Assembly: GCA_003258405.1 (NCBI GenBank)
Contig: QKPN01000001.1
Span: 1-64,000, forward strand
Length of the DNA: 64,000 nucleotides
Direction of reading: 5' to 3'
Source of the DNA: Rhodobacteraceae bacterium DSL-40
GTDB lineage: Bacteria; Pseudomonadota; Alphaproteobacteria; Rhodobacterales; Rhodobacteraceae
The notes beneath the pieces were generated by a model that worked only from the letters and a program-made list of their open reading frames with translations, was not told the origin of the DNA and made no database searches. Numbering within the stretch: position 1 is the stretch's first letter; the number at the start of each line of letters is the position of its first letter. Below are positions 27,387 to 36,581 of this stretch, piece by piece. Made by a program: the position numbers and the translations under genes.

Positions 27387-28789
27387 CAGCTCTCGACCTC
27401 GGTGTCTGGCGCAGGCTTGCCGAGGCTTTCAAGTTCGTCGAGGAAAGCGCGGCGCCACCAGGCAATGCTCTGCGCGCGAACCGCGGCATCCATGGATTTC
27501 CATCGCTCGATTCGTTCCTCAAGCGGCATATTGATGCCTTGTTGGATCGCATCGGCGGTTGCCGCTATGTCGTGGGGATTGACGAAGATTGCACCCTGCA
27601 ACTGTTCGGCGGCGCCCGCAAACTCTGACAGCACGAGAGTCCCCGGATCTTCGGGATCTTGAGCGGCGACAAACTCTTTCGCCACGAGGTTCATGCCGTC
27701 ATAGAGCGGGGTCACGAGGCCCACGCGCGCAAGCCGGTAAAGCCCGGACAGCATGCCCCGCGGATAACCGCGGGCAAGGTAGCGGATTGGCACCCAATCG
27801 AGATCACCGTGATCGCCATTGATTCGGCCGGTTACCTGATCAAGCTCGATCCGGAGATCCTGATAGGTATCCACGTCCTCCCGGGAGGGCGGTGCGATCT
27901 GCAGGAAGCTCACCCGGCCACGGATATGCTCATTCTCGTCAAGCATGCGCCCGAAGGCGTGCATGCGCTGCGGCAGGCCCTTCGAATAGTCCATCCGGTC
28001 GACGCCGAGGACGAGTGCGCGCTGGTCAATGATCCGGCCGAGCCGGCTTGCCGCGCTACGGCCTTCCTCACTGTTGGCCAGGTTCACGATCTCGTCGGCG
28101 TCGATGCCGATCGGGAACGCCTTGGTGCGAAGGGTGCGCCCGAAGGCGGAGATCGTGCCGTCCGAAGAGGAAGATGCCTGGTCGATCTCGACCAGATAGC
28201 GCTCAAAGTTCGCTCGATCTCGTTCGGTCTGGAAGCCGATCAGATCGAAGGCGCAGAGCGCGCGGGCGATGCGGCGATGCTGTGGCAGCGAGGTGAAGAT
28301 CTCGGGTGCGGGGAAGGGAATGTGCAGAAAGAAGCCCATCGGGCCTTCCCATCCGGACGTACGCATTTCCTGGCCCATCAGCAGGAAGTGGTAGTCGTGA
28401 ACCCACACGGTGTCATCGGGTCGGGTGAACTGCGCCAGAAGCCGGCCGAAGCGGCGGTTCACTTCCTCGTATGTGGCAAACTCGGTTTCATCGAAATGTG
28501 CGAGGTCGACGCGGTAATGAAAAACCGGCCAAAGGGCGCGGTTTGCATAGCCGAGATAGTATCCCTCGTACTCCGCCTCAGTGAGATCGGCGAGCGCGAA
28601 ATCGACATTGTCCTCGGCGAAGAGGCGTACGCCGCGCGTCTCGCGCTCGAGCGTTTCCCCCGACCATCCGAACCAGACGCCGCCGCCCCGTTCGCTAAGG
28701 GCTTCCCATATGGCTACCGCGAGGCCGCCGACCTTGGGTTCGCCGGGGCTGGCAGTGCGGTTCGATGCGATAATGAGCCTTCCCGTCAT
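27386..28789 (-). CDS. otsA: Trehalose-6-phosphate synthase
   Basis: OtsA joins UDP-glucose (or another NDP-glucose) to glucose-6-phosphate. The 467-residue GT20 product has the N-terminal MTGRLIIASNR, VWVHDYHFLLMGQEMR with the substrate-binding His/Asp, and LGVDRMDYSKGLPQRM with the Arg/Lys phosphate-binding residues. The ATG at 28789 was chosen by family alignment; an in-frame ATG 12 codons upstream is less likely. Expression likely responds to osmotic or stationary-phase stress, but no specific promoter was recognised. Confidence 0.95.
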   Translation of the reverse strand: MTGRLIIASNRTASPGEPKVGGLAVAIWEALSERGGGVWFGWSGETLERETRGVRLFAEDNVDFALADLTEAEYEGYYLGYANRALWPVFHYRVDLAHFDETEFATYEEVNRRFGRLLAQFTRPDDTVWVHDYHFLLMGQEMRTSGWEGPMGFFLHIPFPAPEIFTSLPQHRRIARALCAFDLIGFQTERDRANFERYLVEIDQASSSSDGTISAFGRTLRTKAFPIGIDADEIVNLANSEEGRSAASRLGRIIDQRALVLGVDRMDYSKGLPQRMHAFGRMLDENEHIRGRVSFLQIAPPSREDVDTYQDLRIELDQVTGRINGDHGDLDWVPIRYLARGYPRGMLSGLYRLARVGLVTPLYDGMNLVAKEFVAAQDPEDPGTLVLSEFAGAAEQLQGAIFVNPHDIAATADAIQQGINMPLEERIERWKSMDAAVRAQSIAWWRRAFLDELESLGKPAPDTEVES

Positions 28790-28876
28790 GGCGCGATAGA
28801 GACCCCATGCGGCTTCAGGAAGCAACAGCCAAAGGGTCTATTTGTCTATTTCGGTTGGGAAGAGATCATTTGCTGC

Positions 28877-29203
28877 TCAGGCGGCGGCGCAGATTTCCAG
28901 GAGGCCTCGCCCTATGGAGCTCGCGTCGGCGGAAAAGTGCCGAGCCTCGGCAATCAGGGCGGTGAGCACGCCGACATGGCGCTGGACCGAATAGGTGGCA
29001 TCACCCGCAGCGCGGCATGATTCGAGGCGGCTTTCTTCTGCGATCAGGGTCACCATCACCTGATGCGGCGCGGTGCCGCGCAGGTTGCGGAAAAGGCGCT
29101 TGAGATCCCGGTCTCGGCGGTAGTCGGATACGCCTGCACGGGCGGCACGGATCAGAATCTTGGGGCGGCGAAGGCCGCCGAGAAGGTTCGCGAGATCGTT
29201 CAT
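28877..29203 (-). CDS. DUF6477-like small protein
   Basis: The 108-residue, largely alpha-helical and Arg-rich product (LRRPKILIRAARAGVSDYRR, then PHQVMVTLIAEESRLE) resembles the DUF6477 proteins of Rhodobacterales. No membrane segment or signal. It is divergent from the DUF6456 gene across an AT-rich 250-bp region; this pairing suggests joint regulation. Function unknown; the family call is from memory of the pattern. Confidence 0.6.
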   Translation of the reverse strand: MNDLANLLGGLRRPKILIRAARAGVSDYRRDRDLKRLFRNLRGTAPHQVMVTLIAEESRLESCRAAGDATYSVQRHVGVLTALIAEARHFSADASSIGRGLLEICAAA

Positions 29204-29453
29204 GATGTCCCTCTTTCTTGTCGATGGAAGGACTTTGCCGGTGTTCGGCGCGTGTTGCGCAACCAGAGCGAGTAACGCTCGCGGGGTTAAAGTGTAAAAT
29301 AACTATAAAACAGCAACTTAATGATGTTTAAGGAATCTTTGAGGAATCAACCTTAAGACGAGTTTTGCGAAAATTGTAGGAACGCCGAAGGGCGATTGCC
29401 TGCCAGTCTTCCCCAAAGGCCCGGTCCGGGCCGATCCAGATGGAGCGTTGAAC
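29204..29453. promoter_or_regulatory. AT-rich divergent promoter region with TTAA boxes
   Basis: A clearly AT-rich segment (about 29280-29375) stands out in this GC-rich window. It contains TTAA at 29287-29290, TTAA at 29318-29321 and TTAAG at 29328-29332 (6-bp spacing between the last two), and a GGAATC direct repeat 11 bp apart. The boxes recall CtrA half-sites, though the spacing is 6 rather than 7 bp. It controls the DUF6477 (minus) and DUF6456 (plus) genes. Confidence 0.5.
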
Positions 29454-30566
29454 ATGTTGCCAGGCTGGCTTCCGGAACCCGCCGTCACCTACCTTGCGCA
29501 TACGTCCGCCGGTCACTCCATTCGCGGTCTTGCGCGGGCGAAGGGGTGCCACGCTTCCACGATCCTGCGGCAGGTCCGCAAGGTTGAATCCTGGCGCGAT
29601 GACCCACTGATCGACGAGGCACTCGATCGTCTGGGGCGCGCCCTTTCCACTGAACTCACCGACCGTTCCGAATCCAGAGAGGTCTTGTCCATGTCCAACC
29701 CGGCCACGCAATCCTGTGACCGTCCCGATCCGCGCATCGAGCGCGAGGCGCGGCGTATCCTTCGCCGGCTTTGCGAGAAGGGGGCCTTCCTAGCCGTTGC
29801 GCCGACCATGGAAAAGGCGGTCGTGCTGCGCGAGGTGGTTCCGGGGCGGCAAAATCGTATCGCAGTGGTGGACCGGGACGTGGCCCATGCCTTCGCGTTG
29901 CAGGAATGGATCAGCTGCGAAAAGGCCGGAAAGATTGCTTGCTACACGATTTCTGCGGTCGGTCGGGCGGCGCTCAAGCGGTTGCTCGCGGAGGAGCGAC
30001 AGGCGAAATCGGCGCGTGGCGGTTTTGCCGAGGCCCAGGGCGCCTTCCAGGAGCAGCATCGGACCTTTGCCGAGCGCGTGGTGATGGCTTCAGACGGCTC
30101 GGGTGAGCAGAAGATTCGCTACAACCTCGCCGAAAGCCCACTTTCGGTGCTCGGCCGCAAGCACGGCAAGGACGGCAAACCCTATCTCACGCCGGAGCTC
30201 ATCGAGGCAGGCGAGCGTCTGCGCGAGGATTTCGAGCTTGCGCAGATGGGTCCGCGGGTGGCGCAGAACTGGGACCGTTTCCTGACGTCAGGGTCCGATC
30301 GGGGCGGCTTCTCGGCCGCGCGCGGACCGGCGGAGGGGCCTGCTGATGCCCGCACCCGGGTAGCGCTGGCGCTGGAGGCGCTGGGTCCGGGCCTCTCGGA
30401 TATCGTTTTCCGGGTATGTTGCTTTCTCGAGGGGCTCGAGGCGGCAGAAAAGCGGCTCGGCTGGTCGGCGCGTTCTGGCAAGGTCGTGCTCAAGATCGCG
30501 CTCGAACGCCTCGCCGCTCATTACCAGACACCCGCTCGCCAAGAGGCGCGCAGAAAGACCGGCTGA
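29454..30566 (+). CDS. DUF6456 helix-turn-helix protein
   Basis: The 370-residue product has an N-terminal helix-turn-helix stretch (SIRGLARAKGCHASTILRQV, about residues 22-45), a middle domain (residues 90-170), and a C-terminal DUF6456 domain with YNLAESPLSVLGRKHGKDGK, AGERLREDFELAQMGPRVAQ and an RLGWSARSGKVVLKIAL helix. Such proteins are conserved in alphaproteobacteria and look like transcription factors, but no regulon is established to my knowledge. The ATG at 29454 follows GGAG at 8 nt; a TTG two codons earlier is less likely. Convergent with tpiA. Confidence 0.77.
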   Translation: MLPGWLPEPAVTYLAHTSAGHSIRGLARAKGCHASTILRQVRKVESWRDDPLIDEALDRLGRALSTELTDRSESREVLSMSNPATQSCDRPDPRIEREARRILRRLCEKGAFLAVAPTMEKAVVLREVVPGRQNRIAVVDRDVAHAFALQEWISCEKAGKIACYTISAVGRAALKRLLAEERQAKSARGGFAEAQGAFQEQHRTFAERVVMASDGSGEQKIRYNLAESPLSVLGRKHGKDGKPYLTPELIEAGERLREDFELAQMGPRVAQNWDRFLTSGSDRGGFSAARGPAEGPADARTRVALALEALGPGLSDIVFRVCCFLEGLEAAEKRLGWSARSGKVVLKIALERLAAHYQTPARQEARRKTG

Positions 30567-30584
30567 GGCCGGAGGCCGCGCGGA

Positions 30585-31319
30585 TCAGCCCGCGGCGCTG
30601 ATGATCCCCCCGAAATCCTCGGCCTTGAGAGACGCTCCGCCCACGAGTGCGCCGTTCACGTTTTTGATTGCGAAAATCTCGGCGGCGTTGCTCGGCTTCA
30701 CCGAACCACCATAGAGCAGTCGGACACCGCCGGCGATATCGGCACCAAAGCGATCGGAGAGGGTTTTGCGCATGAAATCGTGAACTTCGGCGATTTCCTC
30801 AAGAGAGGGGGTGCGGCCGGTGCCGATGGCCCAGACCGGCTCATAGGCTACGACCAGGTTTGCGGCGGTGGCGCCGTCGGGGATCGAAGCCGCAAGCTGG
30901 CTGCCAATGCGTGCGAGCGTCTCGCCTGCGTCGCGTTCGGCTTCGGTTTCTCCCACGCAGACAACGGCGACAAGGCCCGCGCGCCAGGCGGCTTCGGTCT
31001 TGTTGGAGACCATCGCGTCGGTTTCGCCGTGATCGGCACGGCGCTCGGAATGGCCGATGATGACTGCACTTGCACCCGCATCGGCGAGCATTTCTGCAGA
31101 GATATCACCTGTATGAGCGCCTGAGGCCTTCCAATGGCAGTCCTGGCCACCGATCGGGAAGGCGCCGCCGGCAAAGGCTGCTACGAGGGTTGAGGGCGGG
31201 CAGACCAGCACGTCGCAGACCGGAGAGGGGTGCGCTCTTGCCAGCTCCTCGAGCATGGCGGAGGAGGCCTTGAGGCCGTTCATCTTCCAGTTTCCGGCAA
31301 CGAGCGTGCGTGGCGACAT
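30585..31319 (-). CDS. tpiA: Triosephosphate isomerase
   Basis: TpiA interconverts dihydroxyacetone phosphate and glyceraldehyde-3-phosphate. The 244-residue TIM barrel has the active-site Lys in AGNWKMNG, His in IIGHSERRA, the catalytic Glu in [16 protein letters not shown] (loop 6) and the phosphate-binding [11 protein letters not shown]. It is transcribed alone on the minus strand. Confidence 0.97.
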   Translation of the reverse strand: MSPRTLVAGNWKMNGLKASSAMLEELARAHPSPVCDVLVCPPSTLVAAFAGGAFPIGGQDCHWKASGAHTGDISAEMLADAGASAVIIGHSERRADHGETDAMVSNKTEAAWRAGLVAVVCVGETEAERDAGETLARIGSQLAASIPDGATAANLVVAYEPVWAIGTGRTPSLEEIAEVHDFMRKTLSDRFGADIAGGVRLLYGGSVKPSNAAEIFAIKNVNGALVGGASLKAEDFGGIISAAG

Positions 31320-31370
31320 CTATCGGGCTCCCGTAACAATATTTCGCTGCTTGCTAGCAGAGGAGGCCGG

Positions 31371-31712
31371 TCAGGAAAAGTCGGGATCGGAGGCAGCAAG
31401 CGAACGGCGCGCCCAGGCGCAGGCGGCGTCGGGGTCGTCGAGTGCGGCATCTGGCAGGGTCCAGTAGCCCATCTCCATACGCCGCCCCGACCGATGGATG
31501 TAGGAGAAGCGACTGGCACCTTCGCGGGCGAGATCCTCGGCGAGGGGGCCGACTGCCTTGATGTAAAGCTGCCGCTCGGGGCCGCCGAAGATTGCAAAGA
31601 TGCGGCCTTCGGAGTAGATCGCGAGGCCGCCCATCATTGCACGCGAGGAAATCCCGCTAATATCTTGGAAAAGTTCGTGGATCCAGGCGCGGATGTCGGC
31701 CGGAACGGCCAT
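31371..31712 (-). CDS. TfoX/Sxy N-terminal domain protein
   Basis: The 113-residue product consists of one TfoX N-terminal domain (ISSRAMMGGLAIYSEGRIFA, then MEMGYWTLPDAALDD). In gammaproteobacteria Sxy/TfoX proteins activate competence; in alphaproteobacteria the role of these single-domain forms is unknown. The ATG at 31712 is 2 bp past the stop of the HesB/IscA gene, so the two are likely co-transcribed. Confidence 0.78.
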   Translation of the reverse strand: MAVPADIRAWIHELFQDISGISSRAMMGGLAIYSEGRIFAIFGGPERQLYIKAVGPLAEDLAREGASRFSYIHRSGRRMEMGYWTLPDAALDDPDAACAWARRSLAASDPDFS

Positions 31713-31713
31713 G

Positions 31714-32064
31714 TCACATGCCAGTGAACTTGATGGATTCACCACAGCCGCAGGCTTCAGCGACGTTGGGATTGTTGAACTTGAAGCCCGATTCCAGCAG
31801 GCCTGTTTCGTAGTCGATCTCTGTACCGAAAAGGAACATCTGAGCCATCGGTGCGATCATAACTCGCGCGCCGTTCTGCTCCACAACCTCGTCCATCGGG
31901 TCGATGGCATCGACATAGTCCATGGTGTATTCCATGCCTGCGCAGCCGCCTTTCTTGACGCCGATGCGCAGGCCCTTGGTATCGCCCTTGTTCATCAGGC
32001 GGAGGATTTGCGCTTGCGCCGCAGGCGTCATGCTGACGGGCGGCTTTCCGGGAATTCCGAACAT
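31714..32064 (-). CDS. HesB/IscA-type iron-sulfur cluster assembly protein
   Basis: The 116-residue A-type carrier has the three conserved cysteines: one in KKGGCAGMEYTM and two in the C-terminal ACGCGES. A-type carriers accept clusters and pass them to target proteins. ErpA, IscA and SufA cannot be told apart by sequence alone here. It is in the same neighbourhood as a DUF59 SufT-like gene (33670-34035), but without the main suf cluster. Confidence 0.9.
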   Translation of the reverse strand: MFGIPGKPPVSMTPAAQAQILRLMNKGDTKGLRIGVKKGGCAGMEYTMDYVDAIDPMDEVVEQNGARVMIAPMAQMFLFGTEIDYETGLLESGFKFNNPNVAEACGCGESIKFTGM

Positions 32065-32142
32065 CTGTCCTTTGTCTCTCGCTATCGGAGTTGCTCATAA
32101 GTTAGGTGAGGATGCATGTTTTCTCAAGGCCCGCTGCACGGC

Positions 32143-32898
32143 TCAGGGGCTGCCGAGCGCGCTGAGCGCCCAGCGCGCGGCCTCGGCCGAGGCAAGGCCC
32201 CAGGCAAAGCTGCCGAGGGTTCCGACGATCACGTATTCACTGACCTGGTGGTGCCGCTCGCGGGTGAGTTCATTGAAGCGGAGCACCGACTTTGCCGCGA
32301 TAAGAAAGCCAATTGCGCCGACATTGCCCGAAAGCGTCAGCATGAAGATGAGTAGCCTTTCAAGGCGACCGATGAAGAGCCCCCCCTTTGGCATGTCCTG
32401 CCGTTCCTCGGGGGCGTCGAGCGCAATGTTGGCCATGAGCGCCTTGACCGCGTAACCGCCGGCGAAGACAGCGGCGATCAGGCCGGCGGTAACAGCCATG
32501 AGTGCGGGCAGCGCTTCGGTGAGGTCCGGAAGGGCTTCTGTGACGGCGGAATGGCCCCAGAGACCCGTGCCGAAGGCTTGCGGGGAGAGGCGTGCTGCGG
32601 CAAGTATCACAATGCCGTGGGCCGCCTGATCTGTGAGGAATGCGGTGAGTCCCGGCCCGCCGAGCCGGGCCTTGAGCACATCGATGAGGGCGTGACTGAC
32701 GGTCACGAGCGCAAGCGCGGCAAATGCGGGCGCAAAGCCGAGGCAGACCCAGCTAGCAAGCCCGACAATGGCGGCATGAGTCGCAAGCGCCTTGGGGCGG
32801 CGCTTGTTCTCTACCATCCAGGTCGTCTGTAAAAGGAAGTCCGCGGCGAGATGCCCGAGAGCGAGTGCGATGGCCGTTTCGATCACGGTCGACCCCAC
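32143..32898 (-). CDS. DUF3307 membrane protein
   Basis: The 251-residue product has an N-terminal DUF3307 domain with the signature ALALGHLAADFLLQTTWMVE, conserved His/Asp in the first helix, and VSHALIDVLK. Several hydrophobic segments indicate an inner-membrane protein. It starts with GTG at 32898. In other bacteria DUF3307 genes are found next to SatD genes, as here (67 bp downstream of satD). Role unknown. Confidence 0.78.
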   Translation of the reverse strand: MGSTVIETAIALALGHLAADFLLQTTWMVENKRRPKALATHAAIVGLASWVCLGFAPAFAALALVTVSHALIDVLKARLGGPGLTAFLTDQAAHGIVILAAARLSPQAFGTGLWGHSAVTEALPDLTEALPALMAVTAGLIAAVFAGGYAVKALMANIALDAPEERQDMPKGGLFIGRLERLLIFMLTLSGNVGAIGFLIAAKSVLRFNELTRERHHQVSEYVIVGTLGSFAWGLASAEAARWALSALGSP

Positions 32899-32923
32899 CT
32901 TGAGCGCCCACGCTGTATTGGGG

Positions 32924-32941
32924 TTGTAAATCTAATTACAA
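32924..32941. promoter_or_regulatory. Perfect TTGTAA-N6-TTACAA inverted repeat
   Basis: TTGTAA (32924-32929) and TTACAA (32936-32941) flank a 6-bp spacer, 26 bp before the DUF3307 GTG start and inside a locally AT-rich patch. The symmetry and position suit an operator for a dimeric regulator; the SatD-like protein encoded next door has a C-terminal DNA-binding-like helix. Confidence 0.55.
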
Positions 32942-32965
32942 TCCTTAAAGGTTGTGATTTGGGGG

Positions 32966-33607
32966 TCATTCCGGGGTCTCCATAGCCTCGATCGCTTGGC
33001 GCAGGGCCCAATCGCCTCCGGCCGCGAGATGCTTGGCAACCATCTGCTGGCTAATGCCAAGCGCTTCGGCCGCTGCTCCCTGGGTACCCGCATCCGGGGG
33101 CAGCATCCGGAGGAAGACCTCGGCCTGCCGCACCGTCCAGCGCCCGGAGATCTCGTCGGCAAGTGCAAAGGCGGCCTTCCAGGCGCTTTCAGCCGGATGC
33201 GGATCGGACCAGCCGATTGCAAAGCGCGCACTGCGCTTCATACTGTCGAGGTTGCGGCCGGAGAGATCGAAGGCAGGGCCGGATGCCGAGGCAAGTGGCG
33301 CGTTCGCGGCGATCTTGCCAGGCCCGATCCCGATCGAGATACGGCTGTCCCGCGCCCGGCCCAGGCTGCGGAGGTTGGCGCGCACGAAGAGAGCGGCACG
33401 CAGGGCGAGTGCGGGCCTGGGGATCGCCATCTGCCAGCCATCGCCGCGAAAGCGTTCGAATGCAGGATGTTGCGCCGAGGTATTCCAGCCCCATATCTGC
33501 TCCGATGCCGCAGCAAGCGCGACCATCACCTTGTCAAGCTCGCCAGAGCCAAGACGGGAGGAGGCGACAATGTCGCCAGTCAGGATGGTGACAATCGGCG
33601 TGGTCAT
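32966..33607 (-). CDS. SatD-family protein
   Basis: The 213-residue product starts with IVTILTGDIVASSRL, the GDIVASS motif of SatD proteins, followed by RFRGDGWQMAI. A C-terminal helix-turn-helix-like segment (GAAAEALGISQQMVAKHLAA) suggests nucleic acid binding. SatD was first noted in an acid-tolerance locus of streptococci; its biochemical role is unclear. It is the upstream partner of DUF3307. The ATG at 33607 removes a doubtful 63-residue N-terminal extension. Confidence 0.72.
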   Translation of the reverse strand: MTTPIVTILTGDIVASSRLGSGELDKVMVALAAASEQIWGWNTSAQHPAFERFRGDGWQMAIPRPALALRAALFVRANLRSLGRARDSRISIGIGPGKIAANAPLASASGPAFDLSGRNLDSMKRSARFAIGWSDPHPAESAWKAAFALADEISGRWTVRQAEVFLRMLPPDAGTQGAAAEALGISQQMVAKHLAAGGDWALRQAIEAMETPE

Positions 33608-33669
33608 CGGCGGATCCGTTCGAGGCGTCGGACCCGGACCATGGCGGCGGCGGCGCGCCGCGGCAAGTC

Positions 33670-34035
33670 CTACATGAAGCCAAGCTCGAGGCGTGCCTCG
33701 TCGGACATCATGTCCATACCCCATTGCGGTTCCCAGACGAGTTGCACGTCGACTTGGCGCACGCCGGGCACAGGATCGATCGCATCGACGACCCAACCGG
33801 GCATCTCGCCGGCCACCGGGCAGCCCGGAGCGGTGAGCGTCATCACGATGGTAACGTCGTTCTCCTCGCTGATTTCGATCGTGTAGATCAGACCGAGATC
33901 GAAAATGTTGACCGGGATCTCCGGGTCATAGACGGTTTGACACGCCCGCACGATCTCGTCGTAGAGCGGGTGATCCGTCGAGGACGGCTTGATGAGCGGC
34001 GTCCCTTCCATCGGCAAATCGGGTTCGAGACTCAT
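33670..34035 (-). CDS. DUF59/SufT-type Fe-S assembly protein
   Basis: The 121-residue product has the MIP18/DUF59 fold motifs TVYDPEIPVNIFDLGLIY and MTLTAPGCPVAGEMPG, with the conserved Cys, plus the C-terminal WEPQWGMDMMSDEAR of SUF-associated members. These proteins help mature Fe-S targets. The ATG at 34035 follows GGGAG at 9 nt. It may be co-transcribed with satD and DUF3307 (62-bp gap). Confidence 0.87.
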   Translation of the reverse strand: MSLEPDLPMEGTPLIKPSSTDHPLYDEIVRACQTVYDPEIPVNIFDLGLIYTIEISEENDVTIVMTLTAPGCPVAGEMPGWVVDAIDPVPGVRQVDVQLVWEPQWGMDMMSDEARLELGFM

Positions 34036-34129
34036 ACGAACAGGCTCCCACATTCCTGACTGCAACTATAGGAATTAAGTCCGCCCCCGTAAAGCCGGGG
34101 ACGGACAACAGCGCGGAAGCCGCCGGGCG

Positions 34130-35338
34130 TCAGTCGAGGCCCATGCAGTTGGCGTAATAGCTTACTGTCGCGGGCCAGTCGGAGAACAGACCGACGACGC
34201 CGACCTGCTGCGCGAGCACGTCGACAACCTCGTACATCTGACCGTCCGAGTGGATGATATCGTTTACTGAGGCATAGTACCAGCCACCCCCGGTATTGAG
34301 CGGACCGGAACGCTCGAGCGTCCAGGCGATGAGCTTGAGGCCCGCGGCTTTGGCGGCCTTGGCGTATTCGCTGGGGGCGATCTTGTCGCCATCGGTTGTG
34401 ATCAGCATGTTGATCGATGGCGCGAGGTAGTTGACGCCCTGCGCCTTAAGCTCAACGAAGTTCTCGGACCAGGTGGAGGGATCCTGCTCGTCGAAGGGTT
34501 TGTCCTCAGGCCATTCCACAAGATAGACCGCCTGTGCGCCGAATTCCGGCTCGGCCTTGATCCAGTAGAGTACGTCGTCGAGATTGAACGATTGTGGGTA
34601 GACGTCCGATGCGGGGACGCCTGCCGCCTTGTATTCGTCGATCATCATCTGGGCATAGTCCTCCTGGGTCATGCCGTCGAAGGGCATGACCACGGCCGGA
34701 GACTTGAGCTCTGGGGTAAACTTCACGCCGAGCTGCTTGAAGAGTTCAATCGATTCGGCATGGGTCATCAGGGTGCCGGCCTGATCAGCGTAGAGATCGG
34801 TGCGCCACCCGGGGGTCGCGTTCATGAAACTCTCGATGTCGGTTGCAGCCTCGTCGCCCGCATCCATCTTGCCCTTGAGCGTCTCGAACTCGGCAAGGGT
34901 CAGGTCGGAGGTGCGGCAATCGGCGCCGGCGGGCGTGTCGCCTTCGGCCGGGGTGAAGCCTGCTGTGCATTTCGCAGCGAGGCCGGTAGCGAGGATGTTG
35001 GTGGTGGTGGCGAGATCATCCTGCGCATGGCGGCAGACGAGTTGCTTATCGGCAGTAAAGGTCACATCACACTCGACAATGCCCGCCCCCATGCGTGCCC
35101 CGGCGAGGTAGGATTCGCGCGTGTGTTCAGGAAACTGCATGGCCGCACCGCGGTGGCCGATCGAGAACAGTTTGCGTTCGAACGGGCCGCCTCCGCAGGC
35201 AGCGAGCTTGTCCTTAAGTTCGCCGTCCTCCATCTGGTCGACGAGAAAATAGGGGCGGGGCCCGAGTTCTATGATATCGGCAAGCGCCGGTCCGGCGATG
35301 GAGGCCATCGCGACGGAGGCGTAAAGAAACGGCTTCAT
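34130..35338 (-). CDS. Secreted glycerophosphodiester phosphodiesterase
   Basis: The 402-residue product starts with a signal peptide ([20 protein letters not shown], likely cleaved before DIIELG), so it acts in the periplasm or outside. The catalytic GDPD signature [18 protein letters not shown] and the metal-binding [20 protein letters not shown] are clear. It releases glycerol-3-phosphate and an alcohol from glycerophosphodiesters. There is a long insert (residues about 120-180) with two Cys. Divergent from tgt across 112 bp. Confidence 0.9.
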   Translation of the reverse strand: MKPFLYASVAMASIAGPALADIIELGPRPYFLVDQMEDGELKDKLAACGGGPFERKLFSIGHRGAAMQFPEHTRESYLAGARMGAGIVECDVTFTADKQLVCRHAQDDLATTTNILATGLAAKCTAGFTPAEGDTPAGADCRTSDLTLAEFETLKGKMDAGDEAATDIESFMNATPGWRTDLYADQAGTLMTHAESIELFKQLGVKFTPELKSPAVVMPFDGMTQEDYAQMMIDEYKAAGVPASDVYPQSFNLDDVLYWIKAEPEFGAQAVYLVEWPEDKPFDEQDPSTWSENFVELKAQGVNYLAPSINMLITTDGDKIAPSEYAKAAKAAGLKLIAWTLERSGPLNTGGGWYYASVNDIIHSDGQMYEVVDVLAQQVGVVGLFSDWPATVSYYANCMGLD

Positions 35339-35450
35339 GACTTCATCCCTCGTTGTGTCTGGAGTTGTTCTTTGATCGCGTTTCGATGACAAACCTGAGA
35401 CAGTTCGGCGACGGTTTGTCGAGACCCGCGGTAGCGCGTAAAGGAGGCGC

Positions 35451-36578
35451 ATGACGCGATTCTCTTTCCGTATTGACGCCCGCAACGGGCGTGCCAGAAC
35501 CGGCCTAATCTCGACCCCGCGCGGCGAGATCCGCACACCTGCCTTCATGCCTGTCGGGACGGCGGCGACAGTGAAAGCAATGCTGCCCGAGAGCGTGCGC
35601 GCGACTGGCGCGGACATCTTGCTCGGTAACACCTATCACCTGATGCTGCGCCCGACGGCGGAGCGGATCGCAAAGCTCGGCGGGCTTCATCGCTTCATGA
35701 ACTGGGAACGGCCGATTCTCACGGACTCGGGTGGCTTTCAGGTGATGAGCCTTGCCGACCTGCGCAAACTCACCGAGGAGGGTGTCACGTTCCGCAGCCA
35801 TGTGGACGGCTCGAAGCATCATCTCTCGCCAGAGCGCAGTATTGAGATCCAGCGATTGCTCGGCTCCGATATCGTCATGGCATTTGACGAGTGCCCGGCG
35901 CTGCCTGCGACCGAGGCCGCGGTGACAGCCTCCATGCGGCTCTCCATGCGGTGGGCGCAGCGTTCACGAGATGCCTTCGGCGACCGTCCGGGGCATGCGC
36001 TATTCGGGATCGTACAGGGTGGCGTCACGGCCGCACTGCGTGAGGAGAGTGCGGCGGCGCTGAAGTCCATCGGTTTCGAGGGCTACGCAATCGGCGGCCT
36101 TGCGGTGGGCGAGGGGCAGGAAGCGATGTTCGGGGTGCTCGATTATACGCCGGGTTTCCTGCCAGAGGATAGGCCGCGCTATCTCATGGGGGTTGGCAAG
36201 CCTGACGATATCGTGGGTGCGGTGGCGCGTGGCGTCGACATGTTCGACTGCGTCCTGCCGAGCCGCTCGGGACGGACGGGGCAGGCGCTGACGCGACGGG
36301 GGCCCGTCAACATCAAGAATGCGCGCCATGCCGAAGATCCACGCCCACTCGATCCCGACTGCAGCTGCCCGGCCTGCCGGAGCTATTCGCGTGCCTACCT
36401 CCATCACGTCTTCAAGGCAGGAGAGATCATCTCCTCCATGCTGCTGACCTGGCATAACCTCCACTACTATCAGGAGCTGATGGCGGGGCTGCGCGGCGCG
36501 ATTGCGGCAGGTACGCTCGAGACCTTTATCGAGAGCTTCCATCGCGGCTATTCGGCCGGCGACCTCGAACCGCTCTGA
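35451..36578 (+). CDS. tgt: Queuine/preQ1 tRNA-ribosyltransferase
   Basis: Tgt swaps guanine-34 of GUN-anticodon tRNAs for preQ1 on the way to queuosine. The 375-residue product has the substrate-binding [11 protein letters not shown], the nucleophile Asp region [13 protein letters not shown], and the zinc site [16 protein letters not shown] near the C-terminus. AAGGAGG precedes the ATG at 35451. It is followed by the convergent potassium channel gene, whose stop lies 3 bp away. Confidence 0.97.
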   Translation: MTRFSFRIDARNGRARTGLISTPRGEIRTPAFMPVGTAATVKAMLPESVRATGADILLGNTYHLMLRPTAERIAKLGGLHRFMNWERPILTDSGGFQVMSLADLRKLTEEGVTFRSHVDGSKHHLSPERSIEIQRLLGSDIVMAFDECPALPATEAAVTASMRLSMRWAQRSRDAFGDRPGHALFGIVQGGVTAALREESAAALKSIGFEGYAIGGLAVGEGQEAMFGVLDYTPGFLPEDRPRYLMGVGKPDDIVGAVARGVDMFDCVLPSRSGRTGQALTRRGPVNIKNARHAEDPRPLDPDCSCPACRSYSRAYLHHVFKAGEIISSMLLTWHNLHYYQELMAGLRGAIAAGTLETFIESFHRGYSAGDLEPL

Positions 36579-36581
36579 GCT

